Assembly: GCF_017161325.1 (NCBI RefSeq)
Contig: NZ_CP045670.1
Coordinates: 1,481,367 to 1,545,366 of the forward strand
Origin: Treponema pedis
GTDB taxonomy: Bacteria; Spirochaetota; Spirochaetia; Treponematales; Treponemataceae
Direction: 5' to 3'
Length of the DNA: 64,000 bases
Shown here: piece after piece, positions 35,698 through 44,404 of the stretch
Layout of the letters: the number at the start of each line of letters is the position of its first letter
Position numbering within the stretch: the stretch's first letter is position 1
The notes under the pieces: generated by a model
Database searches by the model: none
Told to the model about the DNA's origin: nothing
The model's input: only the letters and a program-made list of their open reading frames with translations
Translations under genes and position numbers: made by a program

Positions 35698-37428
35698 TTA
35701 TTTCTTTCCTCCAAGAACTTTTTCTCGGAAAAGTGAATTATTCTTTTTCAATTCATCAAAAGTATCGAAAGAAATTACTTTTCCGTCATCTATGAACAGA
35801 ACTCGGTCGGAGGAACGGACGGATGATACTCTATGCGCTATAAAAAGTAACAATTTATTATGAAAGGAATTTTTAATTGCCAAGTTCAGCTTTTCTTCAT
35901 TTTCGGAGTCCAATGCGGACTGTGCTTCGTCAAAAATAATAAAAGAAGCTCCTTTTAAAATGGCTCTTGCAATGGAAATTCGCTGCTTTTGACCGCCTGA
36001 AAGTTTTAATGCTCTCTCTCCGACCTCAGAATCATATCCGCTCGGCATTTCCATAATAAAATCATGTGCTTGGGCTATTTTAGCCGCGGAAATAACTTCC
36101 CCCATAGTCGCCTCCGGGTTACCCATACGAATATTTTCAGCAACAGTCCCTTTAAACAGATAGGTTTCCTGTGTTACAACGGCAACGGCGCTTCTCCATG
36201 AATCCAAAGTAAACTCCCGAATGTCTCTTCCGTTCACCAAAATTCTTCCTTCAATAGGGTCCGCATATCGCTGAAGCAAATGAACTATAGTCGATTTTCC
36301 GGCTCCGGATTCTCCCGATAAAGCTATTTTTTTATTTTTCTCCAAAGTAAAATTCATCTTTTTAATTTGATTGTCGGAAGAGCCGGGATAAGAGTACACA
36401 ACATTTTCAAATTGAACGGTTTCAATTTTTCCGTCAAATTTTTCTTTGCCGCAGTCTTCGACTTGAATAGGTAAATTTAACAGATGAAAAACTCTACTTG
36501 CGGCGGCAAATACACTCGAAAACTGAGTTGACATGGAAATAAATTTGGAAAAAACAACAAAAAGACTTCCCGACATCGCCAATATCACGGGAATCCATTT
36601 AACATCTAAAGATTCACTGCGGTAAAGTTTATTTGCAATCAGTAACATGGTGATATTCATCAATGCCATAATCGACATTACATAAACCCATTCATGAGAC
36701 CTTCTTTGAGCATCTTTCCGTTTTGTTTCATCATAGGTACGAACGGTTCGGAAAAGATTTGTTTTGTACTGTTTTAATAAATTAAAGCTCATAATTTCCC
36801 GCAGTCCCTGTATTCCGTCAATTACCGCATTGGACAACTTACCGTAAGATTCACGAATATTTTTTCCGTCTTCCTGTGATTTTCGGTTAAATAAAAACGG
36901 ACAGAGTAAATACAAAACAATCCATAAGAATGAATTGACGGCAATCCAATAATGAATATAAAAAAAGAATATTTCCAATGAAAGAAACATAAGAATACAC
37001 GCCACATAAATATTGACGGTATGGGCATAAAACCATTCTATCAAATTCATATCATTTGAAGCGATACTTGTGATTTCCGAGCTCATCATCGGGTTGGAAA
37101 ACGACGGAAGCGCTTTTTCCAAACGGCAATACATTTCATACCTCATTTCGTAAAGCAGGCGATAAGCAATATCATGTTCCGTCCACATATTCAAATATCC
37201 GAAAATACTGTGCAGCACCGTAAAAAAAATCAGCAGCATAAATATCAAAGGATAATTCGTTTCCGCTCCGCGAAAAATATTTCCGACAACAAAAGAAACC
37301 AAAAAAACGTTGATAATAGGCAAAACTTCATAAATGCAGCATATCACACAATTTAGGACCATATATTTTCGAATTCTTTTAAGATATCTTATCAGATTTA
37401 AAAATGTGTGCAATCTATTTTGTTTCAT
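35698..37428 (-). CDS. exporter-fold ABC half-transporter, second of a pair in an iron-type operon
   Basis: 576 aa from the ATG at 37428, chosen for AAGGAGG seven to eight bases upstream; the frame could extend to 37494 inside the previous gene. Six predicted helices precede the ATPase domain: Walker A GESGAGKST, signature LSGGQKQRISIARA, Walker B FIIFDEAQSALD, switch His in FIAHRVSSV, all canonical. It overlaps the preceding half-transporter gene by 14 bases, indicating a heterodimer. In context with FecCD-type genes the pair resembles YbtPQ/IrtAB, exporter-fold proteins that handle iron-siderophore complexes. Multidrug export is the alternative. Confidence 0.88.
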   Translation of the reverse strand: MKQNRLHTFLNLIRYLKRIRKYMVLNCVICCIYEVLPIINVFLVSFVVGNIFRGAETNYPLIFMLLIFFTVLHSIFGYLNMWTEHDIAYRLLYEMRYEMYCRLEKALPSFSNPMMSSEITSIASNDMNLIEWFYAHTVNIYVACILMFLSLEIFFFYIHYWIAVNSFLWIVLYLLCPFLFNRKSQEDGKNIRESYGKLSNAVIDGIQGLREIMSFNLLKQYKTNLFRTVRTYDETKRKDAQRRSHEWVYVMSIMALMNITMLLIANKLYRSESLDVKWIPVILAMSGSLFVVFSKFISMSTQFSSVFAAASRVFHLLNLPIQVEDCGKEKFDGKIETVQFENVVYSYPGSSDNQIKKMNFTLEKNKKIALSGESGAGKSTIVHLLQRYADPIEGRILVNGRDIREFTLDSWRSAVAVVTQETYLFKGTVAENIRMGNPEATMGEVISAAKIAQAHDFIMEMPSGYDSEVGERALKLSGGQKQRISIARAILKGASFIIFDEAQSALDSENEEKLNLAIKNSFHNKLLLFIAHRVSSVRSSDRVLFIDDGKVISFDTFDELKKNNSLFREKVLGGKK

Positions 37429-39136
37429 AAAGTCCTCCTTGCTGACTCTCCGCCATATTTTTAAACTCAGGACATGAGTTGAGCAATTCCTCATACGTTC
37501 CCTCGGCGATAATCTCTCCGTTTTTTAATATATGACAACAATCCGCATTTTTTATTGTACTTAATCTGTGGGCAATAATAAGTGTCGTCTTCCCTCGAAC
37601 CAAGCGTTCCATGCTTTCCTGAATTGCTTGCTGATTTTTTTCATCTAAGTTGGAAGTGGCTTCATCTAAAATCAACAACTCCGCATTTTTTAAAAAACAG
37701 CGGGCAATTGCAACGCGCTGTTTCTCTCCGCCGGAAAGTACATTTCCATTCTCGCCTAAAGAACTGTCCAATCCTTGTGGGAGCTTGGCAACAACTTCCG
37801 AAAGATTGGATAATTGAACGGCTTCCATTAAATCCCGTTCCGTCGCATCGGCTTTTGCGAACAATAAATTTTCTCGAAGAGTTCCGTGAAAAATATACGG
37901 ATGTTGCCAAACGGCACCGATTTTATCACGCCACATATCCACTGTGCTTTCGGACAAACCTACACCTAAAAATTCGACACTCCCTTCCGTGTAAGGATAC
38001 AATCCTGCAATGACGGAGGCGAGCGTGGATTTTCCGTCTCCTGATTTTCCTATTAAGGCATGAATTTTTCCTGCTTCCACTTCCAATTCAATATTTTTCA
38101 ATATCGATTGTCCTTCATAATATGAAAAGGACAGATTTTTAACCTTTAAACATTCTTTTTGATGAGCCGTAAAAGCGGTTCTCCAATGTGATTTTTTTTC
38201 TTCAAAAAAAGATTGAAGAGCCGCTGAAGCGGTTAAACCGTGATATCCCAAGTGCCATGCATTCATCAAAGCGTAAACGGGAGAAAAACAGCTGCGAATT
38301 AAAAATAAAATAACGACAACATCCTGTATGTTTAAAACGCCTTTTAATGATAAGTAAGCGGAGTATGCAATGGAAATGATGGAACCCAAATTTGCCGACA
38401 TTTCAAACAAAAAATTTTCAACGGTGGTAATTTTCATGTTATTCATTGTTTTTTTATGAATTTTTTTTGAAATATCTTTCATGCGTTGTTTTCTGATTTC
38501 ACAAGCTTTTAAGTTTTTTAAAGTTTCCATTCCTTGAATATTATCCAAAAACTCGGCGCTGAATTGTTCATATTCTTTCCATACATCTACACCCGTACTC
38601 CATAAGTATTTATATGTAAGTGAGGGGACGAAAAGTACTCCCAAAATTCCCAACAGAGCAATTACGGCAACCGAAAAATTAAAATAGGCGATGTAAACCG
38701 TACAGCCTATCGAAACAAAAAATACATTAAGTAAATTCGGAATATAAATGGAATAATAATAAGCTAAAGCCTCGATGCGGTCCAAAAAAATCAAATTTAA
38801 TTTCCCGGTTCTTTCTTCATTCAAATGTTGTAAACCCAAAGAATACAAATGGTCATAGGCGCGGCCTCTTAAATTTTCTTTAATATTCGATTCCGTTTTG
38901 ACCGTAAAATAATTAATGGAATACTTTAATAAAATTTGCGAAACAAGGGTAAAGAAAAAAAATACGGCATAATACCGAACATCCGTTGTTTTTAAAATAA
39001 TACCGTTAATCATTTTTGAAATCATAAATGCCTGACAAATAGAAGCTATTCCGAATAAAAAAGTCAAAATCGACAAAAGAAACATTTCTTTTTTTATCCG
39101 CCAAACCAGCCGCAACAAAATTATGTTAATTAACAT
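37415..39136 (-). CDS. exporter-fold ABC half-transporter, first of a pair in an iron-type operon
   Basis: 573 aa. Membrane domain in residues ~1-310 (MFLLSILTFLFGIASICQAF and further helices). The ATPase domain has Walker A GKSGDGKST, signature LSGGEKQRVAIARC, Walker B LLILDEATSNLD and switch His IIAHRLSTI, all catalytically competent. AGGAG sits seven bases before the start at 39136. It lies 14 bases after the FecE-type ATPase gene in the same orientation and overlaps the next gene, so all five genes of 35.7-42 kb should be one transcript. Confidence 0.88.
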   Translation of the reverse strand: MLINIILLRLVWRIKKEMFLLSILTFLFGIASICQAFMISKMINGIILKTTDVRYYAVFFFFTLVSQILLKYSINYFTVKTESNIKENLRGRAYDHLYSLGLQHLNEERTGKLNLIFLDRIEALAYYYSIYIPNLLNVFFVSIGCTVYIAYFNFSVAVIALLGILGVLFVPSLTYKYLWSTGVDVWKEYEQFSAEFLDNIQGMETLKNLKACEIRKQRMKDISKKIHKKTMNNMKITTVENFLFEMSANLGSIISIAYSAYLSLKGVLNIQDVVVILFLIRSCFSPVYALMNAWHLGYHGLTASAALQSFFEEKKSHWRTAFTAHQKECLKVKNLSFSYYEGQSILKNIELEVEAGKIHALIGKSGDGKSTLASVIAGLYPYTEGSVEFLGVGLSESTVDMWRDKIGAVWQHPYIFHGTLRENLLFAKADATERDLMEAVQLSNLSEVVAKLPQGLDSSLGENGNVLSGGEKQRVAIARCFLKNAELLILDEATSNLDEKNQQAIQESMERLVRGKTTLIIAHRLSTIKNADCCHILKNGEIIAEGTYEELLNSCPEFKNMAESQQGGLYETK

Positions 39137-39150
39137 TCTTTTCTCCTAAT

Positions 39151-39918
39151 TTAAATGGAGCCGTGAATCAGCACCCGATACTTTCCGTTATTTGTTTTTA
39201 TAATGTCTCCGTCAACATGAAAAATTTCGTGTAAGAGCTCGGAATCCATTACCTGATTAAAAAAGCCTTTTTTCACCACCTGTCCTTCATTTAAAACATA
39301 AAGATAGTCGCAGTATTCCAAAGCAATGCTCAAGTCATGAAAAACAGCCAAAACCGTCTTTCCAAGGTTTTTAATCAACTTCATCAAATGCCATTGATAA
39401 TATACATCTAAATGATTGGTAGGTTCGTCCAAAATAAAGACTTCCGTATCCTGAACCAGCGACCTTGCCATCAAAATCCTCTGCTTTTCCCCGCCTGAGA
39501 GTGTCGAAAACAATCGATTTTTCACCTTCTCCATTCCGACATATTTTAATGCGTCAACCGCCAAATCCATATCCTCTCGGTTATTTCCTTCATATATTTT
39601 CTTATGCGGAGCTCGTCCCATCAGCACCATTTCCAAATTGGTGTAATCAAATGCCAATTCATTTTCCTGTTTCATGACAGTCATAAATCGCGCAGTTTCT
39701 TGAATGCTCATTCTGTTAATATCTTTTCCGTTAATGAAAACGGTCTTATTTACTACAGGCAGTACTCGATATATATGCTTTAACAAAGAAGTTTTTCCGC
39801 TCCCGTTAGGTCCTATGATACCTACAAACTGTCCCTCGGATATGCTTATATTGACGGAATTTAAAATCCGGCGATTGTTCAATTCATAATTCAAATTTGA
39901 GACGCGTATTCTCTCCAT
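39151..39918 (-). CDS. FecE/FhuC-type ABC ATPase, iron-complex uptake
   Basis: 255 aa cytoplasmic ATPase of a type II (BtuCD-like) importer. Walker A GPNGSGKTS near residue 37, signature LSGGEKQRILMARSL, Walker B VFILDEPTNHLD and switch His VFHDLSIALEYCDY are intact. It is encoded directly after the FecCD-type permease (one base between genes) and is the energy unit for it. The substrate class (iron-siderophore, haem or cobalamin) is inferred from the operon. Confidence 0.92.
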   Translation of the reverse strand: MERIRVSNLNYELNNRRILNSVNISISEGQFVGIIGPNGSGKTSLLKHIYRVLPVVNKTVFINGKDINRMSIQETARFMTVMKQENELAFDYTNLEMVLMGRAPHKKIYEGNNREDMDLAVDALKYVGMEKVKNRLFSTLSGGEKQRILMARSLVQDTEVFILDEPTNHLDVYYQWHLMKLIKNLGKTVLAVFHDLSIALEYCDYLYVLNEGQVVKKGFFNQVMDSELLHEIFHVDGDIIKTNNGKYRVLIHGSI

Positions 39919-39919
39919 A

Positions 39920-40960
39920 TCAAATACTCCCGGTTCTTTTTTTTCTAATAATCAAGTAAATAAAGAACGGCCCTCCAAAAAATGCCGAAAAAATACCGAC
40001 TGCAATTTCTTTCGGAGCAAGTAATGTTCGGGATAAAATATCCATACATGCTAAAAAAATACCGCCTACAATAAAAGACATAATAAACAAGCGTCGATTG
40101 TTCGAGCCGAATATCATTCTCGTTGTATGCGGAATAATAAAACCGATAAAACCGATTAAACCGCTGGCGGAAATAATCGTTCCTATCAATATGGATATAA
40201 AAACAATAATGATTTTCTTTAACCGATTGGTGTCTATTCCAAGCGTTACGGCAGTTTCTTCACCCAAGGAAAATAAATCGAACTGACCGCCTGCAATGCT
40301 GAACACAATCATACTCAAAAAAGAAACAATGACCGGAAGCAGGATATTATGCCACCTCGCTGCGGATAAGGTTCCCCACATCCACATGGCCGCACTTTCC
40401 ATAATAAATGCGTTCGGAAGCATGGTAATAATCAAATGGCTCATAGCATTTAAAACAACAGATACCGCCATGCCTGTCAACACTAAGTTATTTGTTGAAA
40501 CTTTTTTTCCTCTCATACCGATAATATACACAATAACCATTGCCAACAAAGCACCGAAAAAAGCAAAGAGCGGTGCAATATAGGAAAGAGCTGCTTTTCC
40601 GCCGAATAACAGAAAAGCCGTACTGACCATTACTGAAGCACCGCTGGATACGCCGAGTATATAGGGGTCAGCTAAAATATTTTGAGTCAGCGCCTGCATT
40701 GCACAGCCTCCAATCGCCAATCCCCCGCCTACCGCCAATGCCAATATCATACGGGGCAACCGCATATTCCAAAGAATTGTTATTTTGCTTTGCTTAAATT
40801 GACTTAAATCCCAGGAAAAAAGTTTACCGAAAATAATTTGTACCGAATCTTTAACGGCAATGTTTTCAGAGCCGAAACTGACCCCTGAAATAATAACCGC
40901 AAATCCTATCAATAAAGTGAAAAGGACTGCCGGAATAAACCGCTTTTTATTTAAACACAT
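39920..40960 (-). CDS. FecCD-type ABC permease, iron-complex uptake
   Basis: 346 aa with about ten membrane segments. Family signatures: LRLPRMILALAVGGGLAIGG-like stretch near residue 67, QALTQNILADPYILGVSSGA, WMWGTLSAARW, and ASGLIGFIGFIIPHTTRMIFG near residue 265, followed by the charged NRRLF turn. Probably works as a homodimer with the ATPase at 39151 and the binding protein at 40947. Its start overlaps the binding-protein stop by 14 bases. Confidence 0.93.
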   Translation of the reverse strand: MCLNKKRFIPAVLFTLLIGFAVIISGVSFGSENIAVKDSVQIIFGKLFSWDLSQFKQSKITILWNMRLPRMILALAVGGGLAIGGCAMQALTQNILADPYILGVSSGASVMVSTAFLLFGGKAALSYIAPLFAFFGALLAMVIVYIIGMRGKKVSTNNLVLTGMAVSVVLNAMSHLIITMLPNAFIMESAAMWMWGTLSAARWHNILLPVIVSFLSMIVFSIAGGQFDLFSLGEETAVTLGIDTNRLKKIIIVFISILIGTIISASGLIGFIGFIIPHTTRMIFGSNNRRLFIMSFIVGGIFLACMDILSRTLLAPKEIAVGIFSAFFGGPFFIYLIIRKKRTGSI

Positions 40961-41960
40961 CAGGATGAATCACTTCTGCAATCTTTCTAATTCCGTCGGC
41001 ATTATGCAAACTCGGGAAATATTCAATTCCAGTTAAAGAAATATAATTTTTATTTTTTACGGCTTTTACATCCGCCAACTCCGGCAAACTTTCCAAATAA
41101 GCGATTTTTTCTTCCGTTTCATTTTTGTCCCAGTACTCAATCAATATAATATACTCAGGGTCTCTTGTAATGATTTGCTCTATCGTAGCTACATCAAAGT
41201 CGGAATCAAAATCGGAAAAGACATTATCGGCTCCGGCAAGTTTTAAAAGGTTATTTTGAAATCCTTTACCTCCCGGTGTCATAATCCCGGTTCTATCTTG
41301 ATAGTCAAATACAAAAACATTCACAGGCTTTGAATTCTTTATTTTATCCGTTACCTCGGAGATTTTACCTTTGTATTCCAGAATCAATTCATTCGCTTTT
41401 TCTTCAACATGAAATATTTTGCCTATGTTTTGAATGTCTTCATACACCGCTTCCATAGTCAAATACTCTCCGTAAGTACCTTTCGAAGCATAGTATTTTA
41501 TTTGATTTTTCTCAAAATCATCCATCGGTGCTACAAAATCCGGAGTAAAATGATAAGACATACAATATATCATGTCCGCTTCATTCGTCAACACCGATTC
41601 AAAAGAAGGAACTCCTTTAGCTTTACCGTCCGGCAAAACGGAAATCCCTTCCAATTTTTTACCCAAATCAGGATAACAATGGTCTGAGCGATACATGCAC
41701 CCTGTCAATCCCGCAATCCGATTTTCCAATCCCAATGCCGCCATCACTTCCGCATTATCATAACCTACAACAACGACCTTTTCAGGAGCTTTATCAAACT
41801 TAACTTCTTTATCCATAACTTGAATGGAAACTGCCGACTTCTCTTTGGAAGTATCCCGTATCGACTCTTCGGCAACGTTATCCGCCTCTTTTTGACACCC
41901 TGTCATTATCAACAATACAACCGATATCATTGCCATCAATACATAATTTTTTTTATTCAT
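40947..41960 (-). CDS. substrate-binding lipoprotein of an iron-complex type ABC importer
   Basis: 337 aa. Lipoprotein signal with lipobox IMTGC (Cys near residue 22), then a class III (TroA/BtuF-like) binding protein: EKVVVVGYDNAEVMAALGL, NEADMIYCMSYHF, a long connecting helix, PVNVFVFDYQDRTGIMTPGG, FQNNLLKLAGADNVF and ATIEQIITRDPEYIILIEYW. First gene of the operon; GGAGG precedes the start by seven bases. Ligand could be a siderophore, haem or corrinoid; the exporter-fold pair downstream favours a siderophore-like iron complex, as inference. Confidence 0.9.
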   Translation of the reverse strand: MNKKNYVLMAMISVVLLIMTGCQKEADNVAEESIRDTSKEKSAVSIQVMDKEVKFDKAPEKVVVVGYDNAEVMAALGLENRIAGLTGCMYRSDHCYPDLGKKLEGISVLPDGKAKGVPSFESVLTNEADMIYCMSYHFTPDFVAPMDDFEKNQIKYYASKGTYGEYLTMEAVYEDIQNIGKIFHVEEKANELILEYKGKISEVTDKIKNSKPVNVFVFDYQDRTGIMTPGGKGFQNNLLKLAGADNVFSDFDSDFDVATIEQIITRDPEYIILIEYWDKNETEEKIAYLESLPELADVKAVKNKNYISLTGIEYFPSLHNADGIRKIAEVIHPDVFK

Positions 41961-42009
41961 AAAAAGACCTCCTCATATTTTATAAATAATATGAATATTT
42001 TTATATATT

Positions 42010-42032
42010 TACTTAACTAACCTCATTAAGTA
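42010..42032 (-). promoter_or_regulatory. perfect inverted repeat in the iron-type operon leader, candidate operator
   Basis: TACTTAA (42010-42016) and TTAAGTA (42026-42032) separated by 9 bases. It lies about 8-30 bases after the predicted transcription start, where a bound repressor would block transcription. Confidence 0.6.
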
Positions 42033-42046
42033 TATCTTATATTTTT

Positions 42047-42075
42047 ATTATAAGCTAAGGCTAACTTTTTGTCAA
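42047..42075 (-). promoter_or_regulatory. consensus sigma-70 promoter of the iron-type ABC operon
   Basis: Minus strand TTGACA (42070-42075), 17-base spacer, TATAAT (42047-42052): a complete consensus match. The spacer contains TTAGCCTTAGC, similar to half of the DtxR/TroR-type operator (TTAGGTTAGCCTAACCTAA). Confidence 0.85.
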
Positions 42076-42246
42076 GCAAAAAACGAAGATTCCGGCAAAT
42101 AAAGGGGCTTTGCACAAAAAGTCGCCGAAAAAAAGCGGTGCTTTAAAACGAATGTGTAATTTATAGGGTTTATTTTGCACGGGAGAGAAAAAAAATTAAT
42201 TATTTTTCCTAAACGGTTTGAAAATAAGAATCTTTTTAACGCGTTT

Positions 42247-44112
42247 TTAAACTTTAAATTTATTTACTTCCTGCGTTAAAATATCTATACTTTCTTTGTT
42301 TTTTCGGCTCATTTCATTTACTTCCTGAACGGCATTATTGATTTGTACCGCACCCGATGCCATTTCATTCATACTGTCTGTAATAGTGCGGGCTAAATCG
42401 TCCAATTTCCGCATTTCCGATGCAACGCCTTCTCCGCCTTTAAGCATTTCCGAAGAGCCGTTTTTTACTTCTTCCGTTACGGTGTTTATATTTTTAATAG
42501 CTTTTAAAATTTCTCTGTTTGCATTTTCCTGTTCACGCATTGAAGACAAAATAAGAGCTTCCTGTTCGGTAAGAGTGTTTACAAGCTCATATACCTTATC
42601 GAATGTTTTTTCGGCTCCGGTTCCCGCAATTGTTATTTTTTCAATGATTTGAAGGGATTCTTTTATTACTTCTCCTATTTGTTTACCCTGTACATTGGAT
42701 TCTTCGGCAAGTTTGCGTATTTCATCTGCAACGACGGCAAATCCTTTTCCCGCTTCTCCGGCATGTGCGGCTTCTATTGCCGCGTTCATTGCCAGTAAAT
42801 TCGTTTGACTTGCAATATTTTGTATAATTTGGCTTGCTTCAAGAAGAGAGCTGGATTTTTCCGCAATTTGTGCGACTATTTCATTTGCCGTATGAGCACC
42901 GTTTTTTCCGTTTATGGTTTGAGCATAAGCATTTTCCATTACTTTTCCGTTTTTTTCGAGCATATTTGTAACGGAACTTATGTTCGACGTCATTTGCTCT
43001 ATAGATGAAGAAGATTGAGTTACGCTTGCAGCCTGTGCTTCGATACTGTTATTAAGTTGTTTGATGGTTCGTATTATTTCTTCCACGGTTGCGGCAGTTT
43101 CCGTAATGCTTGCGGCTTGCGAAATAACTTGTTGTTTTACACTGTCTATATTCGCATTTATCTGATTAACGGAGCTTGCCGTTTCCGTCATATTTGAAGT
43201 TAATTCCATACCTAAGTTTTGCAAAGAATTATTTTCTTTCATAATTGAAAGAATTATATACCTGATTTTTTGCATAGTTTTATTAAATGCGGAGGAAAGT
43301 TGCGCAACTTCATCTCTTCCTTTTACTGGAAGTTTTGATGTTAAATTTCCGTCTCCTTCGGAAATATTTACAAGCATCTTTGAGGTAAGAATAATCGGGC
43401 TTATAAAAAGTTTTACTATTATAAAATAAAAGACTGCGATTGTAATTGTCAATGTGATAAGGCCCGTTATAATGTTTTTTACCGTAGTTTCTATTAGAGA
43501 TGCATATAGCTGTTCCTGTATTGCGCTTATTTCTTTTTCAATATCGTCAAGATAATTTCCGGTTCCTATAATCCAATCATATCCGGGATAATGTATTGTA
43601 TAGCTGCGTTTATGAACCGCCTTTGTTTGCCCTGCTCTCGGAAAATAATAATTTACAAATTCGTCACCTTTTCCGGTTGCGGCATTTATAAATTCTTTTA
43701 CTATATAGGTATTGTTTGTGTCTTTTAAATCAAGCCGTGATTTACCTTCCATATCGGGTTCGACCGGAAGTAAAACGCTTATACCGTCGGGCGTGTCTAT
43801 CCAAAAGTAACCGTCTTTTTCGTAACGCATATTTCTTATTATTTCTTTAATACGGTTTTTTCTTTCATTAAGCGGCATATTTTCTTTTTCGTAAATTGCA
43901 TTATAAGAATCAATAAGCGAGACGATATTTTCGACTTGAAGTTTGATTTTTTTGTCGTATGATTCGTATAATAAATCGGACAGTCTTTTTAAGGTATCTT
44001 TATTTCGTTTTACCGTGTTTATTTGTCCTGCACTGAGGAAAATAATAAAAACAAAAGTTAAAATTATTACCGAAAAAATAAATGTTTTTAGTTTTAAACT
44101 GAATCTTTTCAT
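42247..44112 (-). CDS. methyl-accepting chemotaxis protein with single-Cache sensor
   Basis: 622 aa receptor. Transmembrane helix 1 ([20 protein letters not shown]), a periplasmic sCache_2-like sensor ([31 protein letters not shown]), helix 2 ([20 protein letters not shown]), HAMP ([19 protein letters not shown]) and a signalling domain with tip [19 protein letters not shown]. Such sensors often bind small organic acids; the ligand here is unknown. The start at 44112 has AAGGAAA seven bases upstream. The frame also runs on without a stop through an upstream poly-C tract to an ATG near 44184 that has its own AAAGGAG, so a longer form is possible. It lies downstream of cheR and cheB. Confidence 0.92.
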   Translation of the reverse strand: MKRFSLKLKTFIFSVIILTFVFIIFLSAGQINTVKRNKDTLKRLSDLLYESYDKKIKLQVENIVSLIDSYNAIYEKENMPLNERKNRIKEIIRNMRYEKDGYFWIDTPDGISVLLPVEPDMEGKSRLDLKDTNNTYIVKEFINAATGKGDEFVNYYFPRAGQTKAVHKRSYTIHYPGYDWIIGTGNYLDDIEKEISAIQEQLYASLIETTVKNIITGLITLTITIAVFYFIIVKLFISPIILTSKMLVNISEGDGNLTSKLPVKGRDEVAQLSSAFNKTMQKIRYIILSIMKENNSLQNLGMELTSNMTETASSVNQINANIDSVKQQVISQAASITETAATVEEIIRTIKQLNNSIEAQAASVTQSSSSIEQMTSNISSVTNMLEKNGKVMENAYAQTINGKNGAHTANEIVAQIAEKSSSLLEASQIIQNIASQTNLLAMNAAIEAAHAGEAGKGFAVVADEIRKLAEESNVQGKQIGEVIKESLQIIEKITIAGTGAEKTFDKVYELVNTLTEQEALILSSMREQENANREILKAIKNINTVTEEVKNGSSEMLKGGEGVASEMRKLDDLARTITDSMNEMASGAVQINNAVQEVNEMSRKNKESIDILTQEVNKFKV

Positions 44113-44139
44113 AATGTTTCCTTTCTTGTGCGATTGTAT

Positions 44140-44163
44140 GGGGGGGGGGGGGGGTGGGGGGGG
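44140..44163 (-). repeat. poly-C tract (8 C, A, 15 C) in the chemoreceptor leader
   Basis: On the plus strand 15 G, one T, 8 G. It begins 2 bases after the -10 box, so the predicted start of transcription (near 44158) is inside it, and it ends 27 bases before the start codon at 44112. At its present length it keeps an upstream ATG in frame with the receptor, encoding eight prolines. Confidence 0.9.
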
Positions 44164-44164
44164 T

Positions 44165-44193
44165 ATCATATTCATTTTTTCCATTTTTGTCAA
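44165..44193 (-). promoter_or_regulatory. near-consensus promoter of the chemoreceptor gene
   Basis: Minus strand TTGACA (44188-44193), 17-base spacer, TATGAT (44165-44170), placed directly before the poly-C tract. The spacer contains ATGGAAAAAATG, a possible alternative translation start with AAAGGAG just upstream. Confidence 0.8.
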
Positions 44194-44347
44194 GCTCCTT
44201 TATGTTTAAAGTGTTTTTATATTAATTGCGGATTTATTTGTATAAATATTATAACATATTGATTAAGTTTGTCTAGTGTATTAAAAAAGTTTTTAATACT
44301 TTTAAATATTATCGATAGACGAAATCGCCTATTTTTTTAGGTCATTG

Positions 44348-44388
44348 CGCCTTGCCCGACAATATGGATATTGTTCAAAAACAAGGCG
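44348..44388. other. nested double palindrome between cheB and the chemoreceptor gene
   Basis: Outer arms CGCCTTG (44348-44354) and CAAGGCG (44382-44388); inner arms ACAATAT (44359-44365) and ATATTGT (44368-44374) with a 2-base loop. An A/T inverted repeat (GTATTAAAAA / TTTTTAATAC) lies at about 44278-44299. Together they may terminate or process the cheB transcript. Confidence 0.55.
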
Positions 44389-44404
44389 TTTAACCGGAAA
44401 GTTT

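Noticed and set aside
44113-44193. TTG start for the chemoreceptor at 44193
   Set aside because: That TTG is the first half of the -35 box TTGACA, so it is not transcribed; the ATG at 44112 has a proper ribosome site. An in-frame ATG just inside remains possible and is discussed.
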